Origin: an uncultured Bartonella sp. | GTDB lineage: Bacteria > Pseudomonadota > Alphaproteobacteria > Rhizobiales > Rhizobiaceae | Assembly: GCA_943913205.1 (NCBI GenBank) | Contig: CALTWN010000010.1 | Location: forward strand, 1-32,318 | Direction: 5' to 3' | Length of the DNA: 32,318 nucleotides | Shown: piece by piece, positions 17,565 to 25,401 of the stretch | Position numbering within the stretch: position 1 is the stretch's first letter | How the letters are laid out: each line of letters starts with the position of its first letter | Notes under the pieces: model-generated | What the model saw: the letters and a program-made list of their open reading frames with translations, nothing else | The model's database searches: none | What the model was told of the DNA's origin: nothing | Made by a program: the position numbers and the translations under genes

Positions 17565-18325
17565 CGCACAAACCTATAATTTTAATTATTTCCGACTTTG
17601 CCTATATTGAAAATAGGCCGAGCTATACCGTGCGACATCAATATATTAAAGCGGCACTTAATATATCGAAAGTAATACCACTTATATTACCTTGCTTGCC
17701 ACAAATAGATATAAGTGCTTTATTGGATAATATAAGTGGTATTCTGCTTACAGGCGCAGCTTCAAACATTCATCCACAATATTACCAATCAGATATTAAT
17801 AATGCCGAACAATACCAGCCTTTTGATGAAAATAGAGATGCCATAACGTTATCTTTTATCAAACAGGCTATAGAAAAAGAAATACCTATATTAGCTATTT
17901 GTCGGGGCATGCAAGAATTAAATGTAGCCTTGGGTGGTAGTTTAGAAGCAAATATCCAAAATATACCAGGAAAAATTGATCATAGATCTATTGAAAGTGA
18001 TTCTTATGATAAACAATATGCGATAAGACATAATATAAAAATAATACCAAATTCTCTTTTACATAAAATTGTAAAAAACAACGAAATACAAGTAAATTCC
18101 CTACATAGCCAAGCTATAAGCAAATTGGCTCCAAATTTATGTATAAATGCCACAGCCTGCGATAGCACTATTGAGGCTGTGAGCTTAAATAACCATAATT
18201 TTGTATTGGGTGTACAATTTCACCCTGAATATTGGGTAGAAACTGATGAGGCATCAAAGGCTATTTTCTTAGCCTTTGGTGAGGCAGTTTTAAATTATAA
18301 AAAATTAAAAGGTAAAAATGGATAA
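17561..18325 (+). CDS. Gamma-glutamyl-GABA hydrolase-like class I glutamine amidotransferase
   Basis: 254-residue class I GATase-like hydrolase of the PuuD/peptidase C26 family. The nucleophile is C114 in LAICRGMQELNVALGG, and the partner residues H221 and E223 are in GVQFHPEYW. GILLTGAASNIHPQYY near residue 60 is also family-typical. PuuD itself cleaves gamma-glutamyl-GABA in putrescine breakdown, but no other Puu gene is nearby, so a different gamma-glutamyl amide may be the substrate. It overlaps the gene before by four bases and the creatininase-family gene after by eight, which implies tight co-expression. The domain and catalytic triad are certain; the substrate is not. Confidence 0.85.
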   Translation: MTHKPIILIISDFAYIENRPSYTVRHQYIKAALNISKVIPLILPCLPQIDISALLDNISGILLTGAASNIHPQYYQSDINNAEQYQPFDENRDAITLSFIKQAIEKEIPILAICRGMQELNVALGGSLEANIQNIPGKIDHRSIESDSYDKQYAIRHNIKIIPNSLLHKIVKNNEIQVNSLHSQAISKLAPNLCINATACDSTIEAVSLNNHNFVLGVQFHPEYWVETDEASKAIFLAFGEAVLNYKKLKGKNG

Positions 18326-19037
18326 TATCGCAGTTTTAGCTCTAGGCGCTTTTGAACAGCACGCACAGCATTTACCTTTTAATACTGATACCATAATAGG
18401 AGAATCTATTATTAAAGATCTAAAAAATAGATTTGATAAACATCATAATATCTTATTTTTGCCTACACAAGAAATTGGTTACTCACCAGAACATTTATTT
18501 AATAAAAAAACAAAAAGTTTAAGTTATATTTCAGCCATTGAAAATATTGTAGAATTAGCAAAAACTTGCAAAGCAAAAGATATAAATAAGATACTTATAA
18601 TAAATGCACATGGGGGCAACTCGCCTATAATGGCGATTGCAGCTATGGAGATACGCACGCGCCTATCCATGCTTTGCGCTTATACCAGTTGGCTACGTTT
18701 TGGTACCCCTAATAATATTATATCACAAGACGCAAAACATTTAGATATTCATGCAGGCTTTATAGAAACTAGTGTAATGTTATATCTTGCTCCACAAAAA
18801 GTACAAATGAGATATGCTAAAAATTTTGAAAATAAACAAGAAGAATATATAAAAAAATATAATTATCTTCGCGCATATGGAGCGCATTGTTTTGGTTGGT
18901 TAATGACTGATTTAAATAACGATGGAGCATGCGGGAACGCAATTTTAGCTAACGCAGAGGCAGGGAAGGCTATATTTGATTATGCTTGCACAGGATTAGA
19001 AAAACTTATAAATGATTTGCAAATTTTTACTATTTAA
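18318..19037 (+). CDS. Creatininase-family amidohydrolase
   Basis: 239-residue protein of the creatininase/MftE/ArfB superfamily, metal-dependent hydrolases of cyclic or linear amides. Visible motifs are LALGAFEQHAQHLPFNTDT, with candidate metal ligands E13, H15 and D24, then INAHGGNSP with H98. HAGFIETSVML contains the late conserved Glu. The family includes creatinine amidohydrolase, formamidopyrimidine deformylase and the mycofactocin protein MftE, so the name does not fix the substrate. It is the last gene of the operon begun at 16248 and converges with acrB, overlapping its stop by eight bases. No mycofactocin, riboflavin or creatine genes are seen nearby. Confidence 0.85.
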   Translation: MDNIAVLALGAFEQHAQHLPFNTDTIIGESIIKDLKNRFDKHHNILFLPTQEIGYSPEHLFNKKTKSLSYISAIENIVELAKTCKAKDINKILIINAHGGNSPIMAIAAMEIRTRLSMLCAYTSWLRFGTPNNIISQDAKHLDIHAGFIETSVMLYLAPQKVQMRYAKNFENKQEEYIKKYNYLRAYGAHCFGWLMTDLNNDGACGNAILANAEAGKAIFDYACTGLEKLINDLQIFTI

Positions 19038-22000
19038 ACAATTTTATCGATATATTCATCATAATTTTATAAAATAGTGGTACAAAAAATATTGCTATAG
19101 AAGTAGAAAATATCATACCGCCAATAACTCCAGTACCTATAGAGTGCCGGCTTTCTGCACCTGCACCAGTTGATAAGGCAAGTGGCATAGCACCAAGTAT
19201 AAATACAATAGAGGTCATTATAATGGGTCTAAAACGCATCTTAGCAGCGCTAACCACCGAATCAATTAAACCTTTGCCGTTTTTATATTCTTGCATAGCA
19301 AATTCTACTATAAGTATAGCATTTTTTGCCGATAATCCTATCAATGTTATTAAACCTATTTGAAAATAGATATCATTTGAAAGACCACGCAACCAACTAA
19401 ATAATAATGCACCCGTTAGCGCAAAAGGCAAAGCTAACAATACCACTATAGGCACAATCCAGTTTTCATATTGCGCAGCTAATATTAAAAATACCATTAA
19501 AATACCAGCAACTATAGCAACAATACTGGAGCTACCTGCCCTTATTTCTTGATAAGAAGAACCAGACCATGCAATTTGGTAATCTTTACTTAAATTTTCT
19601 GCAGCAACTTTTTGTAATGTAGCAATAACATCACCTGTTGAATAATGTGCAGCTGGTTGAGCCATTATACGCATAGCATAAAAACCGTTAAATCTTTCTA
19701 ATTGATCAGAGCCAACAATACGCTTTGTACTTACCAAAACATCCAATGGAACCATTACGCCCTTATTACTACGTACAAAAACTTTGCGCAAATCATTTGG
19801 TGTACGTCGAAATTCAGCATCGGACTGCAGCTGTACTTTATAATTACGACCATATAAGGTAAAATCATTTATATATACATTACCAAATGTTGCAGACATT
19901 GTTTGATATATTGTATTGATAGAAACACCCATGGCTAAAGCTTTTTGCCTATCTACCGTTATTTCATATTGCGGTACATTTGGGCTAAAAGTTGTTCGCG
20001 CACTAGCAATTGTTGGTTCTTTAGCAAGAGCTGCTATAAAATTTTGTGAAGCTTCATAAAGGTCGTTAATAGAGCCTTGTCCATGAGATTGCAAATATAA
20101 CTCTACACCGCCAGTGGTAGATAATCCACGGATAGGCGGAGGATTTATAGGCATAACGAAACCGTCTTGTATTTTGCCAAGTTGCGGCATAAACTTTATA
20201 GGTAATATACGAGCGTCTTCTTGTTTATCTTTACGTTCTGCCCAATTTTTTAAAGATATAAAAAATGCCCCTGCACTAGATTTTAGACCGCCAGAAAATA
20301 AATCTAACCCGCTAATAGAAACTATGTTTTCTACCGCTTTATTTGAGCTAAATATCTTTTCTGCCTTATCCATAACGCCCAATGTTTTTTTCAAAGAAGA
20401 ACCCGGCGACAACATAGCAAACGCCATTATGCTTCCTTGATCTTCACTTGGCACGAGTGAATGTGGCAGTAAGGTAAATATGCTAGCTCCAAGTAAACAT
20501 ACTGCCAAGAACATAGCCAAGCCAAGTTTTACATTATTTAATAAAAAAGCTACAGCATTACTAAAAGATAAACTAAGCTGATTAAACAAATTATTAAACT
20601 TAGTAAATAGTACATTAGTTTTATTGTGATTCTCTTTAAGCAATAACACACATAATACTGGCGTTAATGTAATAGCTACAATTCCTGAATTGACTACAGC
20701 TATAGCAATAGTAACAGCAAATTGTCTATACATTACACCTGCCATACCTCCTATAAAAGCAACAGGTATAAAAACAGCACATAACACAAGCACAATGGCT
20801 ATTACTGGTGTCATAACCTCAGACATAGATTTTATTGCTGCCTCTTTTACATTTAGCTTTTCTTCACTCATGAGGCGTTCAACATTTTCTAATACAATTA
20901 TAGCGTCATCTACCACAATCCCTATGGCCAAAACCAAACCAAATAAAGTTAAAAGGTTCAAAGAAAACCCCAAAAGATACATACCGCTAAAGGTTCCAAT
21001 AATAGAAATAGGAACAGCTATAAGAGGTATAAAAGTTGCGCTCCAATTTTGCAAAAATATATAAACAACTAATGTTACAATTAACAGAGCCTCCACAAAA
21101 GTATATATAACTTCTTCAATAGAAACCTTAACAAATTCAGTTGTGTCAAATGGTATAGAATAAGTAATTCCAGCAGGGAAACTTGTAGCTATTTCCTTCA
21201 TACGTTGTTTTACTAACCCCATGGTTTCAAGAGCATTTGCCCCTGTTTGTAAATTTATCATTATAGGTACAGCATCTTGTCCATTAAGCTTAGTATTAAC
21301 CATATATTGTTCACTACCCAGCTCTATTCGTGCTATATCTTTCAAACGAAGACTCCCGCCATCTGTTTGCGATTTTAAAATAATATTACCAAATTCTTCA
21401 ACCGTACTCAGCCTGCCTCTAGCGGTAACAGAGTAAGTATAATCGCCCATATTACTATCGGGGGCATCGCCAAAGTGCCCTACAGAATATTGCGCATTTT
21501 GCTCTTTTACCTTTTCTAAAACATCTGCCGTGGTTAAATTAAAAAATGCAAGCTTGTCAGGATGTAGCCAAATACGCATAGCATAATTCACCCCCCCCAT
21601 AACTTGAGCATCACCAACCCCCTTAAGTCTTTTAAGCTCATCTACTACATTTAAAAGCGCAAAATTACCTATATAGGTTTTATCGTATCGTCCATCACTG
21701 CTTTGTAAAGCTACAATACCTAAAGTATCTGAACCATGTTTAGATACATGTACACCAGAACGCTGTACCTCTTCTGGCAATCGTGCTAAAATATTTTGCA
21801 CTCGATTATTTACATCAATTGCGGCTTTATCAACATCTGTATTATCAGAAAAAGCAATAGATATTCGCATGCCGCCTTGTGCATTAGATGAAGAATGCAT
21901 ATAAAGCATATTTTCTAAGCCATTAAGTTCTTCTTCAAGCGGTGCTGCAACTGTTTGCGCTAATGTTTGAGCGCTTGCGCCAGGATAATTAGCAGAAACA

Positions 22001-22134
22001 CCTATTGAAGGAGGCGTCATTTTAGGATATTGCGATATAGGTAATGATCTTAAAGCTAGTAAACCTATGCTTACTATTATAATAGAAATAACTGTTGATA
22101 GAACGGGTCTGTTAATAAAAAAGCTATACGACAT
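19030..22134 (-). CDS. RND efflux pump inner-membrane transporter (AcrB/HAE1 type)
   Basis: 1034-residue proton-driven multidrug exporter that works as a trimer with the adaptor encoded upstream and a TolC-like outer-membrane channel. The protein begins FFINRPVLSTVISIIIV as in AcrB/MexB. The intramembrane proton-relay pair Asp-Asp is intact in GIVVDDAIIVLENVERLM. Twelve membrane segments and two large periplasmic loops fit the length. The C-terminal TSIVFILGAMPLALSTGAGAESRHSIGTGV is typical of HAE1 pumps. It starts 11 bases after the adaptor gene. No outer-membrane channel or TetR regulator lies in the window. Its 3' end overlaps the convergent creatininase-family gene. Confidence 0.96.
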   Translation of the reverse strand: MSYSFFINRPVLSTVISIIIVSIGLLALRSLPISQYPKMTPPSIGVSANYPGASAQTLAQTVAAPLEEELNGLENMLYMHSSSNAQGGMRISIAFSDNTDVDKAAIDVNNRVQNILARLPEEVQRSGVHVSKHGSDTLGIVALQSSDGRYDKTYIGNFALLNVVDELKRLKGVGDAQVMGGVNYAMRIWLHPDKLAFFNLTTADVLEKVKEQNAQYSVGHFGDAPDSNMGDYTYSVTARGRLSTVEEFGNIILKSQTDGGSLRLKDIARIELGSEQYMVNTKLNGQDAVPIMINLQTGANALETMGLVKQRMKEIATSFPAGITYSIPFDTTEFVKVSIEEVIYTFVEALLIVTLVVYIFLQNWSATFIPLIAVPISIIGTFSGMYLLGFSLNLLTLFGLVLAIGIVVDDAIIVLENVERLMSEEKLNVKEAAIKSMSEVMTPVIAIVLVLCAVFIPVAFIGGMAGVMYRQFAVTIAIAVVNSGIVAITLTPVLCVLLLKENHNKTNVLFTKFNNLFNQLSLSFSNAVAFLLNNVKLGLAMFLAVCLLGASIFTLLPHSLVPSEDQGSIMAFAMLSPGSSLKKTLGVMDKAEKIFSSNKAVENIVSISGLDLFSGGLKSSAGAFFISLKNWAERKDKQEDARILPIKFMPQLGKIQDGFVMPINPPPIRGLSTTGGVELYLQSHGQGSINDLYEASQNFIAALAKEPTIASARTTFSPNVPQYEITVDRQKALAMGVSINTIYQTMSATFGNVYINDFTLYGRNYKVQLQSDAEFRRTPNDLRKVFVRSNKGVMVPLDVLVSTKRIVGSDQLERFNGFYAMRIMAQPAAHYSTGDVIATLQKVAAENLSKDYQIAWSGSSYQEIRAGSSSIVAIVAGILMVFLILAAQYENWIVPIVVLLALPFALTGALLFSWLRGLSNDIYFQIGLITLIGLSAKNAILIVEFAMQEYKNGKGLIDSVVSAAKMRFRPIIMTSIVFILGAMPLALSTGAGAESRHSIGTGVIGGMIFSTSIAIFFVPLFYKIMMNISIKLFK

Positions 22135-22145
22135 TTCACTTCACA

Positions 22146-23381
22146 CTAAATTTCACTGCCGTCTAAATTTGTTAAAACTACTGGAGCTCCTGGTAATTTT
22201 CCTTTAATAGCTGCCATAGCGCCCTCTACCATAAATAAGCCTTTTGTTAGAACTTTGTCTCCATCGTGTAAGGTTGCATTTTTACTAGCATCATAGTTTG
22301 CATCAGCTTTTAACAACCAATGCCTGTTTTCTAATTGTTTAATCACCTGAACAGGTACGCGTATCGCCAAAAGCTGCGCAGGCGCTGTAGGATTTAATTT
22401 TACTTCACGCAACGCGTAAACATAACTATCATTAACATCTTGTACCAGCGATTCTTCTGGTATATCTATACCAAATTGTTTTATACCTTCCAACTCTGCT
22501 CTCACAAATTGTCCAGGAATAAATTTATGATTATTATTATTTAAAATAGCTTGTGCATTAACCGTGTCTGTATTTTGATCTATAAAGGGTGAGGTAAAAT
22601 CTAGCATTGCTAGCGCCTGGATATTTCTATCAACATCTGAATATATTCGAACTTGTAAAGGCGCTTGTTTTTTATCAGAATCTTGTAAGGCACATGCTTC
22701 TTTAATATCTATAAAATCTTTGCTACTAAAAGAAAAATTTATATTTAAATTATTTAATTGCGTTAATACCGCCAAAACTGATGTACCAGCAGAAATAAAA
22801 CTACCATCGGGTAATAATTTACGGCCTATCGTTCCTGAAATTGGAGCTCTTATTTTACAACGTTCTAGATTTAGTTTTGCTTGCTCATAATTAGCTTGTG
22901 CCTGCTTTAAATTATTAAGAGCTTGCTTTTGCTTCGTAACAACCTCTTCGGCCATCGCATCAGATAAAAATTTTTGCTTTAGCAATTCATTGGCACGCTC
23001 GGTAGATTTTTTAGATTGTAAATATACTGCGTTAGCAGCTTCTTTTTTTGCCATTGATTCTTGAAGACGCATTTCATATTCTTTAGAATCGAGCTCAAAT
23101 AATACATCTCCTTGTTTTACGAAAGATCCTTCAGCAAAATTATTATGCAATAATATCCCACTTACTTGAGGGATAATTTTTGTTTCATTTGGAGAGGATA
23201 TAACACCAGTATAGCTATATATTACAGGTATATAACCACTATGCACCGTTACAGCACTTACTAAAGCTTTATGAGAGCGCGGCTGCGTTTTAGCCTTTTG
23301 TTGATTACAAGATACGACTACCAACGCATTACACAATAATAGCGTTAAAAAAATATATTTAGCTATATTTTTTGGCTTCAA
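22146..23381 (-). CDS. RND efflux periplasmic adaptor, predicted lipoprotein (AcrA type)
   Basis: 411-residue membrane-fusion protein linking the RND pump to the outer-membrane channel. A signal sequence of about 24 residues ends in a lipobox-like VVSC at Cys25, so it is probably lipid-anchored like AcrA. Next come a barrel-sandwich half (SPNETKIIPQVSGIL), a long alpha-helical hairpin (about 110-175, rich in Ala, Lys and Gln), and the second half with KIRAPISGTIGRKLLPDGSFI. The start is TTG at 23381. It is well placed, with AGGTG five bases upstream, and no in-frame ATG precedes the signal peptide. pgi ends 25 bases upstream, so the three genes may share a transcript. Confidence 0.93.
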   Translation of the reverse strand: MKPKNIAKYIFLTLLLCNALVVVSCNQQKAKTQPRSHKALVSAVTVHSGYIPVIYSYTGVISSPNETKIIPQVSGILLHNNFAEGSFVKQGDVLFELDSKEYEMRLQESMAKKEAANAVYLQSKKSTERANELLKQKFLSDAMAEEVVTKQKQALNNLKQAQANYEQAKLNLERCKIRAPISGTIGRKLLPDGSFISAGTSVLAVLTQLNNLNINFSFSSKDFIDIKEACALQDSDKKQAPLQVRIYSDVDRNIQALAMLDFTSPFIDQNTDTVNAQAILNNNNHKFIPGQFVRAELEGIKQFGIDIPEESLVQDVNDSYVYALREVKLNPTAPAQLLAIRVPVQVIKQLENRHWLLKADANYDASKNATLHDGDKVLTKGLFMVEGAMAAIKGKLPGAPVVLTNLDGSEI

Positions 23382-23406
23382 AACTGCACCTATAACAAAA
23401 ATGATA

Positions 23407-25014
23407 TTATATATTATTATTTGTTTTTCTCAAAAACTTTAAAAGCTTTTCATTATAATTTTTTTCCGCAGTTGAACTTTCTTTTTTATTACATTTTTTT
23501 TTTGCTAATTCTTTTCCTAGCTCTACGCCCCATTGATCAAAAGAGTTTATATTGAACAAAGCACCCTCAACAAAAGTCCTATGTTCATATAAAGATAAAA
23601 GCTGACCTAATTGATAGGGCGATAATTTTTCGAATAAAATGGTTATTGAAGGTCGATTACCTACAAAAGATTTATATTTTTTTTCAGTTTCAAAATCACT
23701 GCCTTCTAGCAAGGCTTCACTTTGTGCTAAACAATTTGCTAACAAAATTAGCCGCTGTTTATGCCCCTGTGGACAATTTTCAAACCCTTGAGAAAAAGCT
23801 ATAAATTCTACCGGTGTTATGTCACTACCTTGATGTAAATATTGAAAAAAAGCGTGCTGTGCATTAGTGCCAACTCCACCCCATATAATAGAGCCGGTTG
23901 GGTTTTTAATAAATTTTCCATCTCTAGTTACAGTTTTACCATTTGATTCCATAAGTAATTGCTGTAAATAAAAAGGTAAAAATTCAAGCCTTTGTTCATA
24001 AGGTATAACAGCCACATTATTGTAGCCACAGCATATTCTATAATAATAATTTATAACACCAAATAAAATTGCTATATTATTTCTAGGTTCGGCGTTTAAA
24101 AAATGCTGATCCATATTATAAGCGCCATCTAATAATTGCTTAAAATTATCATAGCCTATTGTTAGCATTATAGGCAAACCAACTGCACTCCAAAGCGAAT
24201 AACGCCCACCGACCCAGTCCCAAAAGGCGAAACAATTATCAGCTTTTATACCAAACTTTATAGCCTTTTCTACCGCGCTTGTTATCGCAACAAAATGATT
24301 GTCTAACAATTCAGTACTAAGCTTATTCCTAAGCCATAATTTGGCATATTTGGCATTTTCTAAGGTCTCAATAGTACTAAATGTTTTGGAAGTAACTATA
24401 AATAATGTAGTTTCTGCATTAAGTCCTTTTAAGCAATCAGCAATATCGGCGCTATCAACATTTGAAACAAAATGACATTTTATTTTATCACTATATGGGC
24501 TAAGAGCCTTTACTACCATGCGGGGCCCTAAATCAGAACCCCCAATTCCAATATTTACAATATCTGTTATAATTTTTCCTGTAAAACCTACATAGGTACC
24601 ATTATATATAGACTCGCAAAATAGTCGCATTTTTTCTAGCTCAATGTAGATTTGACTAAAAAGTTCTGTTCGCGGTTCAACTAAATCTGGCGTGGCACGC
24701 AAAGACATATGCAAAACTGCTCTATCTTCGCTTCTATTTATTTTTTCGCCGTTAAACATTGCGTCTCTCAACGACTCTATTTGCGCTAAATCTACTATCT
24801 TTAGTAAATAGTCTAAAATTGTATTATCGATTGGAGTTTTAGAAAAATCAAATAGCAAGTCAGAATTCTGACATGAAAATTCATCAAATCTATTAGAATT
24901 ACTGCTAAAAAGATTCTTTATATCTTGTACATTTGATGTAGCTATATAATTTTTTATTTCTTCTATAAGCTTCTCAATAGCATCTTTATTATATATTTTT
25001 AAACTATTATGCAT
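23407..25014 (-). CDS. pgi: Glucose-6-phosphate isomerase
   Basis: Interconverts glucose 6-phosphate and fructose 6-phosphate in the cytoplasm. The 535-codon length is usual. Signature segments are VNIGIGGSDLGPRMVVKAL, the phosphate-binding SKTFSTIETLENA, WDWVGGRYSLWSAVGLP, the catalytic Glu in LLMESNGK, the His in TNAQHAFFQYLHQGS, and the Lys in FDQWGVELGKELA. The upstream region up to tRNA-Arg contains a 13-base direct repeat. The gene is the first of a probable pgi-acrA-acrB unit, an unusual pairing of glycolysis with drug efflux. Confidence 0.98.
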   Translation of the reverse strand: MHNSLKIYNKDAIEKLIEEIKNYIATSNVQDIKNLFSSNSNRFDEFSCQNSDLLFDFSKTPIDNTILDYLLKIVDLAQIESLRDAMFNGEKINRSEDRAVLHMSLRATPDLVEPRTELFSQIYIELEKMRLFCESIYNGTYVGFTGKIITDIVNIGIGGSDLGPRMVVKALSPYSDKIKCHFVSNVDSADIADCLKGLNAETTLFIVTSKTFSTIETLENAKYAKLWLRNKLSTELLDNHFVAITSAVEKAIKFGIKADNCFAFWDWVGGRYSLWSAVGLPIMLTIGYDNFKQLLDGAYNMDQHFLNAEPRNNIAILFGVINYYYRICCGYNNVAVIPYEQRLEFLPFYLQQLLMESNGKTVTRDGKFIKNPTGSIIWGGVGTNAQHAFFQYLHQGSDITPVEFIAFSQGFENCPQGHKQRLILLANCLAQSEALLEGSDFETEKKYKSFVGNRPSITILFEKLSPYQLGQLLSLYEHRTFVEGALFNINSFDQWGVELGKELAKKKCNKKESSTAEKNYNEKLLKFLRKTNNNI

Positions 25015-25049
25015 AACTTCAACCTCTATTAGTAAATAAGCTTTTTAAA

Positions 25050-25119
25050 AGTTTTTGCAACTTTTTATTGATTTTATATAAATTAACGTTTAAATATAAT
25101 TGGGTTAGTTTTTGCAACT
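25050..25119. repeat. 13-base direct repeat between pgi and tRNA-Arg
   Basis: The sequence AGTTTTTGCAACT occurs at 25050-25062 and again at 25107-25119, 57 bases apart. Each copy is itself a partial palindrome (AGTT and AACT ends). It lies upstream of both pgi and the tRNA. It could be a paired protein-binding site or a small duplication. Confidence 0.5.
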
Positions 25120-25131
25120 AGCATTTTATAC

Positions 25132-25208
25132 GCACCCGTAGCTCAGCTGGATAGAGCACCAGACTACGAATCTGGGGGTCAGGAGTTCGAATCTCTTCGG
25201 GTGCACCA
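25132..25208 (+). tRNA. tRNA-Arg (anticodon ACG)
   Basis: Complete cloverleaf. The acceptor GCACCCG pairs with CGGGTGC. The D arm, CCAGA/TCTGG anticodon stem with loop CTACGAA, and TTCGAAT T-loop are all present. The discriminator is A, and CCA is encoded at 25206-25208. The A34 is expected to be deaminated to inosine, reading CGU, CGC and CGA. The microcin C-like operon begins 52 bases further on, in the position often used by inserted accessory genes. Confidence 0.97.
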
Positions 25209-25259
25209 CTTTTCATTAATATCTTTATTATACTTATTATATGTAGCGCTAAAGTGCGC

Positions 25260-25288
25260 TTGACAGTTACTTTATCTTGTGGTATTTT
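25260..25288 (+). promoter_or_regulatory. Predicted promoter of the microcin C-like operon
   Basis: A perfect TTGACA box (25260-25265) lies 17 bases from TATTTT (25283-25288; 4/6 match). The start of transcription would be at about 25294-25296, inside the 11-bp inverted repeat that follows. It drives the peptide gene at 25345 and the two downstream genes. Confidence 0.6.
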
Positions 25289-25290
25289 AG

Positions 25291-25322
25291 CTATGCATAT
25301 ATGTTATAGCGTATATGCATAG
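25291..25322 (+). promoter_or_regulatory. 11-bp perfect inverted repeat at the operon transcription start
   Basis: CTATGCATATA (25291-25301) is exactly complementary to TATATGCATAG (25312-25322), with ten bases between. Lying just after the -10 box, it could be an operator for a dimeric repressor. If transcription starts at its left edge, it could instead form a protective hairpin at the 5' end of the peptide-gene mRNA. Each arm contains the palindrome ATGCAT. Confidence 0.6.
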
Positions 25323-25344
25323 ATGGTATTAAGGGGGTGGTTTT

Positions 25345-25368
25345 ATGGTTAGCCAAATATTTAATTAA
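25345..25368 (+). CDS. mccA: Microcin C-like precursor heptapeptide MVSQIFN
   Basis: A seven-codon ORF plus TAA, encoding Met-Val-Ser-Gln-Ile-Phe-Asn. It has the length of the E. coli MccA peptide (MRTGNAN) and shares only the first Met and the essential last Asn. In the known pathway, MccB converts this Asn to an isoasparagine linked by a phosphoramidate to AMP. A GGGGGTGG ribosome site lies four bases before the ATG, one of the strongest in the window. The stop is 33 bases before the mccB start, as expected for a mccA-mccB pair. The gene is far below normal gene-finding limits. The identification rests on position, ribosome site, exact length and terminal Asn together. If real, the product after processing should inhibit aspartyl-tRNA synthetase. 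Confidence 0.85.
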   Translation: MVSQIFN

Positions 25369-25380
25369 ACCAATGGTTCG

Positions 25381-25395
25381 CCTCTATATAGGAGG
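25381..25395 (+). promoter_or_regulatory. Small hairpin masking the mccB ribosome site
   Basis: CCTC (25381-25384) can pair with GAGG (25392-25395), part of the GGAGGG ribosome site (25391-25396) for mccB at 25402. An AACC/GGTT mini-stem (25368-25378) precedes it. Together these could lower MccB output relative to the peptide. No T-run follows, so it is not a classical terminator. The stem is short, so this is tentative. Confidence 0.35.
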
Positions 25396-25401
25396 GTCTT
25401 A

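Noticed and set aside
17561..18325. Assigning this gene as puuD of the putrescine pathway
   Set aside because: The family fits but no other puu gene is nearby, and the operon partners point to a different substrate.
25293..25322. Mini-ORF of nine codons (ends in Ala) as an alternative microcin precursor
   Set aside because: It lies within the inverted repeat at the predicted transcription start, has no ribosome site and does not end in Asn.
25323..25352. Mini-ORF of nine codons (ends in Gly) overlapping mccA
   Set aside because: No ribosome site in front, ends in Gly, and overlaps the much better placed heptapeptide ORF.
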